Assembly: GCA_036245525.1 (NCBI GenBank)
Contig: BTPG01000007.1
Coordinates: 164,332,160 to 164,396,159 of the forward strand
Origin: Semisulcospira habei
Taxonomy: Eukaryota > Mollusca > Gastropoda > Semisulcospiridae
Reading direction: 5' to 3'
Length of the DNA stretch: 64,000 nt
Below the pieces are notes generated by a model. That model was not told the origin of the DNA. It saw only the letters and a program-made list of their open reading frames with translations, and ran no database searches. How positions within the stretch are numbered: position 1 is the stretch's first letter; every line of letters begins with the position of its first letter. The translations under genes and the position numbers were made by a program. Of this stretch, positions 1 to 13,715 are shown piece after piece.

Positions 1-242
<242 letters not shown>

Positions 243-648
243 TCATACTGTAACCTCAAACCCTAAGAACCTCTCTGTCTCAGAGCCCCCCTCCCCCCCC
301 CCCCCCCCTATCTGTCTGTCTGACTGTCGGCCATGATGGATCGTCACGTGATGACCACAAGTCCACGCCATTTCCGGTCAATCCCATCTGGCTTTGCGAT
401 CGGTTCTCCGGCAGGCGCGCAGTCACAGCTTGATACCCTTGTTTTACCTTATCGTCGTGAGGACAAAGATGCAACTGAACGTTTACAGTGACAGAATCTT
501 CACAACAGAGGTGAAATGCCGAAGTTTTAACTCTCACAATGACAGAAAAATCTACGTTCGAATACAGCGTTTATGCGAAAAGTTAATGAAAGCCTTTCAT
601 TAACTTTCAAACACATTTCGGAAATGTGTTTGATACGGTTCAAATTGA

Positions 649-697
649 CAAGAGTCCCTGCAATTGCAGGGACTCATGAGGATCTATGCCTCTTGCA
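649..697. repeat. Family B hairpin, outer left arm lost
   Basis: AGTCCCTGCAATTGCAGGGACT palindrome, then ATGAGGATCTATGCCTCTTG without its partner. Confidence 0.75.
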
Positions 698-1530
698 GTC
701 TGTTGGGGTTTTGCTGAAGGTTTGCGCGTGGACTCTGATATTTCATCTTTCGAGTTGGCCGGAATGAGAAAGGCGAGTGGTGGATAGGGAGTGTGGCAGG
801 GCAGAGGTGAGAAGCTAAAAGGGACGGGATGGGAAGATAAATCACTAGACTTGTGATTACTGAGGTTCAAATGTTGATTAACGGAGGTCAGTTGTGGTGA
901 CAGGTTTTTTAATTTTAAAAAAATTCTGTAAAAGCAACTCTGCAAAGTAGAAACTTGAATGAAAAACAAAAGGGACGACAACTTCGCAGAAATGACGCGG
1001 TCTCGAAAAACAAGGTACAAGTTGATTATAAACGAAAGGGAGACAACTTTGCAACAACAACAACAACACAAAAAGTAGTCCAAATCTTAATTTTAATGGA
1101 GACTATTTTGCAAAACCAACAAGAGAAGACATTCTCGAAACGCATCAAGGTAGACAATCGATTTTTATAAGGAAGAGAACTTAGCATTAACTTACGAGCA
1201 GAAGACCGATTTCTCGAAATGCATGAGGCAGACGATTGAAATATTAAAAAGAGAAACAGTTTTGTAACAACTTGACAAACACGAGAAAAGAAATCTCGAA
1301 CAACAACACGGTTGAAACCTGAATCAGTTTTAACGGAAGAACGTGAACCATCGCAACAGCGATCAACTTCATCAAGGCAGACTGCCAATTGAAATTTTAC
1401 AAAGAGCCTGTTTGCAGCCACGACTCTCAGAGGAAACTTTGCAACAGCAGTCACTGAAGAGAAGGCACTTCTCGTGGAACAAACGCGCGCTAGTCAAGTT
1501 TACTTTTGTGTACCGTTTAATGGCGTGACG

Positions 1531-1597
1531 CGTGCTGGTCTGTGAATTTGGACCTTACGGCCTGTGGCCGTAAGGTCCAATTTCACAGACCAGCACG
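1531..1597. repeat. Family C hairpin
   Basis: CGTGCTGGTCTGTGAATTTG and its complement, a perfect 31-base arm pair around GTG. Confidence 0.87.
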
Positions 1598-1740
1598 CAA
1601 TCTGTTCCTGAGAGGGGCGGAAGTGTACGGGAGGTCCGTGCGGTACCAGGGACAGTTCCTGTTATGTGTTGACTGGCGCCTTTTAACGCACACACTGATT
1701 GAAGTGGAAGTTAGTATTGGGAGAACGGGGATGGCAGAGA

Positions 1741-1758
1741 AGGGAGGGGGGGGGGGGG

Positions 1759-1824
<66 letters not shown>
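1741..1824 (+). repeat. G-tract plus (GA)n
   Basis: G(17)-like run directly joined to GA repeats. Confidence 0.95.
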
Positions 1825-1828
<4 letters not shown>

Positions 1829-1876
1829 GTGAACCTGTTTAGTGCCGCTACAAAATTTGCGGGACATCACCCGTCT

Positions 1877-1942
1877 GCAAAAGGCATAGATCCTCATGAG
1901 CCCCCGCAACCGCGGGGGTTCATGAGGATCTATGTCTCTTGC
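1877..1942. repeat. Family B hairpin
   Basis: Near-perfect palindrome around CCCCCGCAACCGCGGGGG. Confidence 0.85.
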
Positions 1943-2303
1943 TAAAACCACTTTGAAGCCATGTTCCTGGGAAAGCATTTCGACGCAAAATTAACAAAGA
2001 TTACAGAAGCAGTCTGCGTCAAAATGAACTAACGAAGTGAATCGGATTTATTTTCCAATAGTGCTAATCAAACTAAACACAGGTAATGCCATTTGTTAAA
2101 CCTGCCTTTGCTACAACGACTGAAACAGAAGCGACAGGAGTACAAAATATACAGCAATGAAAAAATAAATCGTAAAGTACAGGAGCCGGAACAGAGGAGC
2201 TGAACTAATTTAAACTGAATTGAAGTAAATAAACTTTATTCAACGGTGGACACGGGAAAGCCTCTGTTACAGTCTGTCTTTGAATACAATGGCAAATTAC
2301 ATG

Positions 2304-2304
<1 letters not shown>

Positions 2305-2400
<96 letters not shown>

Positions 2401-2520
2401 CTTGAAAGACAATGTTATTTCCTGCCACTACGAGTGATTTGGGAGGTAGGGTGAGTGCGGGGTTGTGCCGATTGGTGGGAGAGGGGGGGGGGCGGGGGGG
2501 GGTGCTGGGGGGGGGGGGTT
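2305..2520 (+). repeat. (GA)n and nearby G-rich tract
   Basis: GA array to 2398; G-rich, potentially quadruplex-forming stretch at 2481-2520. Another G-rich tract lies at 4310-4358. Confidence 0.9.
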
Positions 2521-2728
2521 AAGGAAGAAGGTGGTAGTGGCAGTCAGTGGTAGTGAGGCGGCGGTGGAGGTGGACAATTCAATCCTCAATCCCACTGCCT
2601 CTTCAAATGGTTTACTCTCTCCCTTCTACTACTGCTGTCTTAGTGCAGAACCGCAAAGTAAAGCCATGACTAAAGCCTCCTTTTGCAGAACTGACCATCT
2701 GCTGTACTGACAATCATCGACTACTGGC

Positions 2729-2797
2729 GCTCAAAGGTGGTGACTGATTAGCTGCCTTTACTGAGGCGCCAAGCTAATCAGGCACCACCTTTGAGCT
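2729..2797. repeat. Family A-like hairpin
   Basis: Arms GCTCAAAGGTGGTG and CACCACCTTTGAGC around CTGATTAGC / GCTAATCAG; diverged core. Confidence 0.7.
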
Positions 2798-3381
2798 TAA
2801 CTATGGCCGGAATCTGAATGATTCTGTTTAAAATGTGCCAAACATACTACACGGGAAAATTGATCTTTAATGACTGAACCAAACCCCCTTTCTATATAGA
2901 CGAGACAAAACTAGTTACTGACTAGGTGAATGTTCAAATTATTTCTGAGTTGCCGCCGCGATGGCTCTTGTATGTATGCTGCGGAAAGGAAGGAAATACC
3001 AAAGAAGAAGGAAACACGCTTAGAAAAGGCAATGACAACACTATTTCCAAATAGACATACTATTCAGTACAAAATGTGTTACTTTTCATTGGCCAGGCCG
3101 GTTGCGGGGTTCATTTAAAATTCCGTTTCATACCAGGTTTGGCGTGCTTTAAAATTGGTGTCTTTTGCAACGACTAAAAGCGAATAAATACAACAGACTG
3201 CGCCGAAAAGTGCAACAAAATAACAACCTGATTTCCGAATCTTCTGGAAGAACATGAATCCATTCAGTTAGCTCACCACTAGTTCATGTTTTTCCAGTGT
3301 ATTCCATACAAAAGAATCCTGTTCCGGCGTCCGCTTTCTAAACATTTGTTGATTATTCCCACATTATAGGCCGCCTTCTCT

Positions 3382-3597
3382 TTAACTCATTCTACCCCAG
3401 ACACACCTAATAGCAAGATAAGGATCGACCATGATAGTTCAAGGGTGATGCCAGAATAGCTTGGCGCCTATGGGCGCCAAGCTATTCTGGCATCACCCTT
3501 GAACTACCATGGTAGATCTGTGTCCTGCACTGCAATGCAGTCTTCAGAGGACGACGACAAAATTTGGGGACTTCGGTGATGGGGTAGAATGAGTTAA
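3382..3597. mobile_element. Family A TTAA hairpin element, complete
   Basis: Ends TTAACTCATTCTACCCC / GGGGTAGAATGAGTTAA with a central palindrome at 3424-3516. Both arms carry the GGTGATGCC / GGCATCACC variant. Confidence 0.88.
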
Positions 3598-4030
3598 GAA
3601 GGAATCAGCTAAATTTTATTAGACTTTTTTCCCCCAGCAGCACACATTTCCCGCTAGTGTCTAAACCGCGCATCCCATGATAATTCAGACTTAATTTTCC
3701 TCCACTGAAAGAGAGCCTCTGTTCCGGCTATTAAGCGAAATGGAGGTGGGAAAATTAAATGATAAGACGGAGGCGTCTTTTGGGTGGTCGTGTGGTGATT
3801 TGATTATAACTTTGGAACATTCAACGAGTGTGTGCTTGGGTGTGCTTTACGGCTTTGTAGATAAAAAGATCCAAAATCATCCATGGCAGCTTAATAGAGT
3901 CTGACTAGGACAGGATCAACCATAATCAGTAGGGTTAAGAATCAGTGGTGCCAGATATGATCTCAGTCGTGGCAAGCAAATATGCCATTCCGGCAGCGAC
4001 TGACACGGCCGGCAGTACAACGTGGGTATG

Positions 4031-4100
4031 AATCGACCATGATAGTTCAAGGGTGGTGCCAGAATAGCTTAGCGCCTTACTGAACTATCATGGTCGACAT
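4031..4100. repeat. Family A hairpin with the inner right arm deleted
   Basis: ATCGACCATGATAGTTCA ... TGAACTATCATGGTCGA remains, but the right arm between GGCGCC and TGAACT is gone. Confidence 0.8.
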
Positions 4101-4787
4101 GTTTCATGATCCGAACTATAGACGGCCGACTTTAGAGCATGAACAACTCCCAGGTATAAAATTTGTGTCCACCTTAGTGCTCAATGCGACCCTGGCCTTT
4201 CAGCACTACATTACAACCTCTCTGACCTCTCTCACACACTAGAAAAAGGGTGGGGCACATAATATCTGCTGCCTCGCTAAACTACTGTACCGGGAGGCTG
4301 CAAAGCCCGGCGGGGGGGGGGGGGGGGTGGCGGGGGGGGGGGTGGGGGGGGGGGAGGGGTGAGGCCGGGAACGGGCAAATCTGACGACGGCGGGAGAGTC
4401 CCTAACATGTCCTACCCCCTACCCCTCCACACACCCACACTCCACCCTTCCCTCCCCGCCTCCCTTACCCCGGGGGCAACATGCCAATCTCATTTTCCGC
4501 TATCCACGCGCTAGCGGACTAAGGTGACGAGCTCCAAATGTCAAATCCATACCGGCACTGAGATGCAGTCCCAGGCAAAAAAGACTGACGTACCAGAAAA
4601 AAAACAAACTTAGTTCTAAATTACTGCGCCCTCGACGAGGGGGAAAAATAAATATAAATAAAAAGAGAGAGAAAACAGAAGAAAAATGAACGAAGGGGGT
4701 AAAAGGAAATTACATCAAGAGGTTACATCAAATTAAAAGTAAGTGAAAAATGCATGAAGTTCACACATTCCGTGGATTCACACAGCA

Positions 4788-4904
<117 letters not shown>

Positions 4905-5345
4905 GACAAACACTCGCACAGCGGACACACCTACAAACACTCTCACTAATTTGGCCCACCCTAACCAACCAGATGCACCCTCAGCACCCCTACCCCCTAA
5001 AATATCCTTCCACCCCCACCCACCAGCCCCGCCCTCCCCCCTCCCCCCCTCCCCCCGCCCCCCTCGCACAAAAAAACAAAACAAAAACTAAAACAAAAAA
5101 ACACGGGTGGTACACAGTTCCATCCCACCTCTTTTCACTAACCAGGCAAATCGTTAGCTGATCAAACCGGTACTTCGGTAACCAAGCGTACTAGATGGTG
5201 TATTTTAATGAGCAGACCCACTATCAGGTGGTGCAAGGTGCATCATAATGATCACACGTGCATCACAAACAGCCGCTACAAGTTTTAACTCCTTCACTGC
5301 CAGGGCACAGAAACAGCACCGAAACTGCAGTGGGCATATATGCTT

Positions 5346-5392
5346 ACAAGCCGCCGCAATCGCGTGGGCTCGTGAGGTTCTGTGCCTCTTGC
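5346..5392. repeat. Family B hairpin, truncated left arm
   Basis: GCCGCCGCAATCGCGTGGGC then TCGTGAGGTTCTGTGCCTCT. Confidence 0.65.
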
Positions 5393-5578
5393 TTGCATTA
5401 TCTATATCCGTATTTTTCTAAGGTAGAAGGTTTAACACTGGGGCGATATGCGATGGTTTAGAATCAATTACCAAAGGACATTGGTCTTATTCCTTAAAGT
5501 ACAGAAATAGAAGAACTTGATATAGGGCTGACTGCACAGTTTTGCAACAAAGCGTATCTATCCCCACTCAACACTCAT

Positions 5579-5630
5579 GTGTGCTGGTCTGTGATTTTGG
5601 ACCGTACGGTCCAAAATCACAGACCAGCAT
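5579..5630. repeat. Family C hairpin, short form
   Basis: TGCTGGTCTGTGATTTTGGA pairs with its complement across CCGTACGG. Confidence 0.86.
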
Positions 5631-5949
5631 GAAACGCATGCAAAACCACAAGGAAGTCGACCCCCAATGCCAAGCAGGTGGAGCAAGCCGTGAGATACAA
5701 CGGCGTCCTGTACGCATCGCTTGGATCGTGTCTGATGGCGTCAGTTACACAATAAACATCAACATGATTAAAACTCAGCTCGTTAGGCTGATGCCGCAAC
5801 AGGCGTTTGTGCTGAACATTAAGAAGTTCGTAACAGGCCTTTTATGTTTCACATTATCAGTCTTTATGATTTACCCCAAATAACTGCCACATGTAAATTA
5901 CGCCATGGTGTAACGAGGAATATACATCGTTAAACTAACAGGCTATCGG

Positions 5950-6315
5950 GCTACATAGTGGCAATATCTTTCAGCTGCCGTCACATATTGTGGTACTGAT
6001 ATCCTTCAAGCAAATGGTATACTGTGGTATGTTCCCTTTAGCTTCCGTGGTATGTCGTGGCATATTCATGCAGCTACCCGTGGCACATCAGTCGTGATGT
6101 TAACTTAGTACTGTGGACGGTGTATAGTCGTGGTATATCTATCAGCAACCGTGATATATCCTTGAAGCTACCCGGTGTGGCGGCCGTTACATCGCGGTGT
6201 AACTTCAGTTGCAGCTACCGTGGTACATCATGGTATGTCATCTAAGCTACCATGGTAGACTGTGATATGTCATGTCATTCGACTACCTTGGCACACTGCC
6301 ATGGTAAATCATGGC
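5950..6315. repeat. Degenerate minisatellite
   Basis: Loose repeats of CAGCTACCGTGGTACATC / TGGTATGTCRTGG about every 45-60 bp. A run of open frame through it is not coding. Confidence 0.6.
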
Positions 6316-6385
6316 AACTGAATTACATCTCCCCGCTGCAAGTACAGCGCTGTAACTGAGGAGAGAGTGCCGCCTGGAACAAGGA

Positions 6386-6389
<4 letters not shown>

Positions 6390-6461
<72 letters not shown>
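6390..6461 (+). repeat. (CT)n microsatellite
   Basis: Pure CT array. Confidence 0.96.
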
Positions 6462-6463
<2 letters not shown>

Positions 6464-6837
6464 ACACTCCCCCGGTCAATCTTTCCCCAGTCTAACATAT
6501 TACTGAAAGAAATTCTTTCGTGAGTGACTTGAAATGCTTCAACACTTTAATATAAATTTAGCGTTCTATAAAGTCCGGGGTTTTTGTTGTTGTTTTTTTA
6601 AATAGCGAATCATGTATCAACTTGAACTTGTTAAAACTCTAAGATTTTGTGCTTCACGTTTCAACGCAAAAATTCACGTTATAAATTTGAAATGCCAGCT
6701 GCGGTCTACTGAGTGTTTTAACATTTCGAGAGAAAAAAAAGTCCCACGGTTCACGGGCGTATCAGTAAAAGCGTTTAGCGATTTTCAAACATGGTTTACT
6801 CTTTAAATGCTAGTGCATCTTACAGGAGATGTGTGTG

Positions 6838-6928
6838 ACAAGATACTTCAAGAGTAGTGCCAGATTAGCGTGGCGCGTACAGGCGCCACGCTAATCTGAC
6901 ATGACTCTTGAGTATCTTGGTCGACCCG
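6838..6928. repeat. Family A hairpin variant
   Basis: Matched arm change GATTAGCGTGGCGC / GCGCCACGCTAATC. Confidence 0.8.
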
Positions 6929-7545
6929 GCATCTCTCTTGGATTGCGGGTATTACCGCCCAGGAAGCTGATAATATTTATTAATTAAGCTGATACTATTT
7001 TTTGAGTCATGATTGGGGGTGGTGGGGGGAGGGGGGAGGGGGGGGGGTTGAAGTTAAAAATCAGGCACACCAATTGAACAGTCACGGTCAGGGTATAGCT
7101 TAACTCGTGGGTAGTGTTTTGAACTGAGAAGATGCTCAGTAAATAAAACGTGAATCATGTTCGGCCACGGTTTTTGAGCGTGGAAAAAGATTCAAAGCCG
7201 TCAGCACTCTAATCTATCGTGTGTCATCACTTAAGTTTATCTTTGAGACGGAGTTGTCCTCGGGTAAGACGTTTAGTGCGAGTGTTTTATCAAGGAGTGA
7301 ATACACCCTTTTCCTGTAGTAGCTGCAGCCCCACCCTCACTCTTTCAGTTATATTTCGCCTTGTGCACATGGCAAACACACTGACATAGAATGAACTTTA
7401 CCTGCGCGCAGATGCACGCACACTGCGGTATAGGCCCTGCTAGTATACATGCATGTGCACCAACAGTGAATTTTGAACCGGAGAGGTGTGGAAACGTAAT
7501 TGTTTCAGTGCAGCGATCTGGAACAGAAATATTATGCGGAGTCAG

Positions 7546-7708
<163 letters not shown>

Positions 7709-8295
7709 GCACACCCGGCCTGCGGCAGATATTAGTCTAACTTAAAATCCGCCCGCCCCAACCTCCCCCCTCCCCTACGCCGTAACCACAGCCCACCACA
7801 TCCCAAACAGATACACCCATCCACCAACTGCGACAGGAAAAAGGTCAGTGCGGATACGGCTATGGCGCGCATGGCTTTTCTAGATGGAATGATAGCTCGG
7901 AACGTGTGCAATTACCGATTTAATACGGTTCACGTGTGACTAAATCGTTTTGACATTTACCGGCGATGCAATTCGCAAACGAATACCGTGACGGTGTGAA
8001 TGTTATCCGTCGTGAGGCTGTGGCGGAGCAGGCAGTTAAAAAAAAACTACTAAAGCCCGCGCTGGCAAAGTTTAGAACAAAGACTGACTACTCACACCAA
8101 ATGAAATCAGGATAGCCGCACTGAACTGGCCCGCCTTGGCGAAACCGTGACCGGACACACAAAGAACTTGTATCTCATGAAACTCAATCCCCCCCCCAAA
8201 AAAAAAGAAAAAAAAGAAACGCTGAGTTTACTCCAGTAATGTATCATTCCCGTTGAAGTGTTTTCAGTCGTTCCCGGGCTGTAAGCAAAACATCC

Positions 8296-8372
8296 TCGGG
8301 CCGACATCGGCCTTAGCTGGCCCGCGCACGCGGGCCAGCTGAGGCCGAAATTCGGCCCGGCCGATCTGCTCG
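8296..8372. repeat. Family I GC-rich hairpin
   Basis: CTGGCCCGCGCACGCGGGCCAG centre with TCGGGCCGA and TCGGCCCGGCCGA outer arms. Confidence 0.8.
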
Positions 8373-8499
8373 CTGACTTAACACCAGTTCAGTATTATTA
8401 AAAACTACAAAACAACAACAACAACAACAACAAACAACAACCACAACTGAGTCAGATCAGTTGGGTCAGAAACTGACTAAAGTTGAATCCACGTGCGGC

Positions 8500-8563
8500 G
8501 CTAGTCTGTGACTTTGAACCTTACGACTCTGCAACCGCAAGGTCCAAAGTCACAGACCGACAC
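8500..8563. repeat. Family C hairpin
   Basis: Variant GTCTGTGACTTTG / CAAAGTCACAGAC, matched in both arms. A half copy (GTCCAAAATCACAGACCAGC) lies at 8826-8850. Confidence 0.82.
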
Positions 8564-9001
8564 AGACTGTGTGACCGGCACGTGACACACCAGTATGATT
8601 ACTATGTCAGTAATTATACCGACATGGTTCCAGAGAAGTTAAGCCCAAAATTACTGACCGGCGTGGCCGCACATAACACTATGCCAACCCGGCACATTAA
8701 CTGCCGCATGAAAGCTATGAAGAGCTGTGCAGCACGCGCAAACTGAAAATGATCACAAACTGATCATGTCAGCAAGCCAGTGACATGAGTTGCGCCAACA
8801 AAATGGTTCTAGACTGAGCTATAATGTCCAAAATCACAGACCAGCACACAACGCAATGCCAATTAATAGACTGTAATTAAACTGGTCTATAGCCATAATT
8901 ATTGCTAAAATCACACTCACACGTGCGGCATAACATCTAATCTGTTTCGGGGGCAACCGCCTTTTAAAAAAAAAGCAAAACGGCTGAAAACAGTCAGTAT
9001 C

Positions 9002-9219
9002 TGAACCGTTTTCATCCTGATACACCCATTGTTTGAAATAAAGTTGACTGATAGTTCAAGGGTGGTGCCAGAATAGCTTGGCGCATGAGGCTCCAAGCAG
9101 TATTCTGGCACCACCCTTGAACTAAAACAGTTGATCTATCTCCTAATCTGTAACGTAGCCTTCATAGGACAATAAGCAAATCAGTTTTACAAAATCAGAC
9201 TCAGGATGTAATGGGTTAA
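9002..9219. mobile_element. Family A element, ATCCTGA-end subfamily
   Basis: Hairpin 9045-9136 with a small loop mismatch near GGCGCATGAGGCTCC. Right end GGATGTAATGGGTTAA; the left TTAA has decayed to TGAA. Confidence 0.8.
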
Positions 9220-9293
9220 AAGACATGACTTGTCAATCGCCGGTTAAAAGACATGACAGTCTCAAGAGAAATCAACATGTCACTGATTAACTT

Positions 9294-9360
9294 TTTCGAG
9301 ACGTGTCGCATCCGGATTCGCGGCCTAAGACCGCGAATCCGAATGCGACACGTCTCGAAA
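9294..9360. repeat. Family G perfect hairpin
   Basis: TTTCGAGACGTGTCGCATCC pairs with the complement ending CGTCTCGAAA; only the GGATTCG / CGAATCCG loop edge differs. Flanks TTAAC and GTTAC. Confidence 0.86.
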
Positions 9361-9365
9361 GTGTT

Positions 9366-9478
9366 ACAAACTATCATTGAGGTCAGTGGCTACAGCCGCT
9401 CAAATGATGGTCTTTAATGACAGGTGACGTGGCCTCTCTTAAAGGCGGTCGCTCAAAGCAGTCTCGGCAGTACAGTAA
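9366..9478. repeat. Family F hairpin element, partial
   Basis: Right arm CAAATGATGGTCTTTAATGA and CAGGTGAC intact; left arm diverged. Confidence 0.7.
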
Positions 9479-9859
9479 CAGTAAAGGCATCAGTCTTACC
9501 TGTCACAGGTGAAAGACCCAACAACACCGCACACACCCGGAAACTGAAATACAGGTCGGCGTGACAGCGCAAACTGACGCAGATAACGTCCTCTCAATGT
9601 CATTCAAAACACACACACACACACACACACACGTCTGAATCTGTGGAACTGCTTTTCAGTCAAGCCTCAGTCTCTCCTTGCTAAAGTCTGTGTTGTAACC
9701 CTTGACAGATGCATCGTAGTATTGAGTTTATCTTTCAGTCGCTCTGGTGAAGTATTTTCCCCAGCAGAGTGCCAAAGGTCTTGCATAAGCAAACAATCTC
9801 CGCATGGGTATTGCAGCAAGTATTTCTCAATCCCGGCGTGGTGTTGAAGAATGTATCTT

Positions 9860-9975
9860 TCCCCTTGAAGTGTTGAACTTAAGTATTTTTCAGTCGTTCC
9901 AGGGCTATTGAAGAAGAGTGTTGAACTTAAGTATTTCTTCAGTCGTTCCCGGGCTATTGAAGTGCTGAAATATGT
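9860..9975. repeat. Tandem duplication GTGTTGAACTTAAGTATTT...CAGTCGTTCC
   Basis: A block of about 47 bp is repeated (9868 and 9918), and diverged pieces occur around 8255 and 9735. The surrounding 9.7-10.5 kb is T-rich, with no gene seen. Confidence 0.65.
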
Positions 9976-10111
9976 GCTTTTCCCACTGAAATCACGAAGT
10001 GCTTTCTGTTGTATGTAGTTTCTCTTTCAACAGCTACGCGTTTCAGTAAATTGTATCATTCTGTATTGTCGAGGCACTGTAGTATTTTTCTTCGCGTCGA
10101 AGTCTATATTG

Positions 10112-10312
10112 TAGTACAACACACCTGTTCTGAGAGATCACCTGTCATTACAGACCATCATTTAGGTGGCTACAGCCACCTAAATGATGGTCTTTAATGA
10201 CAGGTGACACATTTTGCCCTTCAAGTCTTCTCTTGATCGAGCACCTGTCTTTTAGGACTTTTCTTTTGCAAAAACTGGCTGCTCACAACAGGTTCTACTG
10301 TAGTCTTCTTCT
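10112..10312. mobile_element. Family F hairpin element without insertion
   Basis: Hairpin 10139-10207 is near perfect (CACCTGTCATTACAGACC...). Right part TTCTCTTGATCGAGCACCTG is the uninterrupted form of the site split at 41358. Confidence 0.82.
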
Positions 10313-11252
10313 ACTGAAGTATTGCACTTTTTCCATTTCTTTTGTCGTGGAAGCATTGTAATTATTTTCTCAAGGCTCTCAACGTTGTTCAAGTGTATTG
10401 GTGTTATTCTTTCTCGAAGTAGAATTATCTTTCATTTATATCGCCAGGCAACGCCGGCAATTGTGAGAAGACTTCGCAGTATTTTAATCCGTTTCTTTTT
10501 GCTCTCAAGTGTTCATCGGTGCAGTAAACTTCGGCTACTATAACAAGGTTGGATATGAAGAGAGAGGGGGCAAAAAAAAAAACAGAAAAGAAGAAGAAAA
10601 AAAAATCTGGCATAGCAAAACTTCTCAGGTGTCTCCACCACTGACAGTTTGTTTTTCCATGTAAATTAATTCGTTTATAACAAACTTCCGAAATAATAGC
10701 AAGAAAATCGTGTGCCCTAATATTTGGTACTGCATTTGTTTCTTGAAGTTTTTTTAAATTTTGTCTTAAGCGTGTCCCCCTAAAACTGAGCTATGGTCAA
10801 GTCATCGAGAAACGTCTTCATTCCTACACTGCGGCATCGCTTTTTGTTCACAACTGAAGAAACAATTCATTATACGGAGATAATGCAACTCTGTGGCTTG
10901 ACTGGCCCCTGTTTTTTTTTATTTGATTTTTTTTCAGTTTTTGCTCACCTGGCCACTCTATCTTTCTTTCGAGTCGCTCAGTCTCTCTGTCTATCCCGCC
11001 GTACCTCTCGATCGCTACTTGAAAGTATATACGGCCAATGTTCATTCTGCGATAATACCCCCTCTCTCTCTCTCTCTCCCTAACACAAACCACTCAAGTC
11101 TGCGAGTGTGTGGAAGAGAGAGCCAGAGATCTAAAGAAAGTGAGAGAGTGCGCACCGCAGCCTACGAAAGTCTGTAAGCAATTTACGCCGAACTCCCAAA
11201 ATTCTCCTCCTCTAAAGAATTCCGGTAGCTCATAGAACTACAATTGACACAA

Positions 11253-11317
11253 CAAGAGGCATAGATCCTTATGAGCCCCCGCATTCGCGGGCGCTCATGA
11301 GGATCTATGCCTCTTGC
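11253..11317. repeat. Family B hairpin
   Basis: CAAGAGGCATAGATCCTTAT to its complement, with two mismatches. Confidence 0.85.
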
Positions 11318-11538
11318 ATTTCGGCGGCGTTTGAGCTGAGCCAGCGTGTAAGCAGTTTAGACCACCGGGGATAGAGCCCGCTTTCCTGTCAGGGTCTATA
11401 ACTCTCGTTTGGCGCGAAAAAGGTACTATGTTCTGCAGCGGAGGGATCTCTTCTCTCACGAGTTTGCCGTCGGGCGGCGCGCGGGTGTGAAATGCCTCTG
11501 TAGTATTACTATCCCTTTCCGGTTAATATGTTAAGCTT

Positions 11539-11751
11539 TTAACCGTTTTATCCTGATACACTATTGCTTGAAATAAATTTGACTTGGATGGTTCAAGGGT
11601 GGTGCCAGAATAGCTTGGCGCCTCAGGCGCCACGCTATTCTGGCACCACCCTTTGCCTAAAATGATTGCCGTCTATCCCGTCAGTCATAGTCTCCATAGG
11701 ACAACTAAATTAACCACCCAAAAAAATCAGCCTCAGGATGTAATAGGTTAA
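11539..11751. mobile_element. Family A element, ATCCTGA-end subfamily
   Basis: Left end TTAACCGTTTTATCCTGATA, right end CAGGATGTAATAGGTTAA; hairpin 11584-11658. Confidence 0.83.
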
Positions 11752-12141
11752 GTCGATTAAACGCAGTGCAGTGGCCGGGGTGGATAAGGGGTGGGGTACG
11801 GATGCCGTGCCTTGCAGAAACTAAAGAACGTATCATAACAGGACATAAGTACAGGTGAAGTCAGTAATGACCATGTCCGGACTGAACTGTGTGTGCAACC
11901 AGTGCTATGCTGTCTAGCTGCTTGCTTCCGTCTTTTTTCTTTTTCCCGGCTTGTGGTTACGTAACTTGATTAATTATTGATTCACTGCTTGCTTGATAAA
12001 CTTGCTCGACTGATCAATAGAAAATCTAAAACATGCAATAGTTCAGTTATATGAGGAGCGCCGTCAGAGAGAATGAGGCACTACATTTAAGCTACATTAA
12101 AAATGGCCAGAAAAAGAACCCTGAAAGCATGCACATGAATC

Positions 12142-12237
12142 TTAACCCTTTGCGTGTCGGTAGCGGTTTTAGTCGCGATGATTCCTGTAGGAATCATCGC
12201 GACTAAAACCGCTACTGACACGCAAACCCGGGGTTAA
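12142..12237. mobile_element. Family D TTAA-bounded palindrome
   Basis: Palindromic from TTAACCCTTTGCGTGTCGG to its complement, with tip GATTCCTGTAGGAATC; a small insertion near the right end. Termini resemble piggyBac-type TTAACCCTTTG. Confidence 0.87.
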
Positions 12238-12691
12238 GGTGTTGCAAGTGTCAAGGTCTATGATCTAACACACACCGCAGATGGATAAAAAAAACAACAA
12301 CAACAACAAAGAAGCAACGTGATTCCTATATACCCCACTTTAGGGCGGGTGGGTGGCAGTGTAATGTAAGATATACAACGGTACTTACTAGCGGCCAGTG
12401 CTAACAACGTTCAACCTTTGTCTGTTACGAGTTACTGGACAAAAAACTACTTCAGTTGTTGAGATGGTATAGAACTATGACCTTCACAATGCGTCCATCA
12501 TCCAGGTCTTACCAAATGCGAGAGGCACCCTTGAACTATCATGATGTTGCCATAACTTGTAGTGAGTCAGGGTTGATTGGTTTCAGCAGAGACACTGATA
12601 CCTGTTATACGTGTCGTCTCTGGTGTCACAGTCAGTAATGAAAGGCGGGAGAGGGGACTGAGGCTGGCGTCGCCATAACAGCTTAACCGCT

Positions 12692-12782
12692 GTCGCCGCC
12701 CAAGCTATTCCCTGGCACCACTCTTTGAACTATCATGTTGGATCCACATCTTATTGCAGTATGTCAGGGATGAGTGGGTTAA
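12692..12782. repeat. Decayed family A right half
   Basis: AAGCTATTCCCTGGCACCAC, TTTGAACTATCATG and GATGAGTGGGTTAA are recognisable; the left arm is not. CCTTGAACTATCATGATG at 12530 may be another remnant. Confidence 0.6.
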
Positions 12783-12917
12783 TATTCTCAGACTGGGGCA
12801 GCACAATGGTTGTCAGTCTCCCTCCGCTATTCGTTACCGCTGATACAGACTGGGGCAGTTTTTGTGAATGCCGGTTGAAGTGACTGACTACACTCTCAGC
12901 CAGGTTCTAACATCTAC

Positions 12918-12980
12918 TGGAGGCATAGATTCTCATGAGCCACTGCATCCCCAGGGGCTCATGAGAATCTATACCTCTTG
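12918..12980. repeat. Family B hairpin, TTCTC/GAGAA variant
   Basis: AGGCATAGATTCTCATGAGC pairs with GCTCATGAGAATCTATACCT. Confidence 0.83.
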
Positions 12981-13378
12981 TTCTGAAGAGACTGACTTCG
13001 GTCCGCTTAGGGTTCTAGTGTAATGCTGCTGAAAGACTGAACTAGATGAGTCCCTGTCATATCGTCAGACGTGTGCGGTGGCCAGTTCAAGTCATTCGTA
13101 TCTCCATGCTGGCTCACGGGAATCTGTGCTCTGTCTAGTTGGCCGAGACTGGACTCATCAATATCCTCAAATGAGGGCAGTCGGCCTGGTTAAGGTGTGC
13201 TGCTAACGCGTGAACTTACCCGAGATATCGGTGTTTGTGTGGGGTCGCCAAACTTAGTGACTCCCTGCTGCCTTCTTGTCTACGACTATCGCGGGAATTG
13301 GCGTTCCTCACTGTAATTTCCTCATCCGTGCGTTAGGTGGGAGCCTGGAAGGGGGTGAGGGAGGGACTAGGAAAGGGG

Positions 13379-13715
<337 letters not shown>
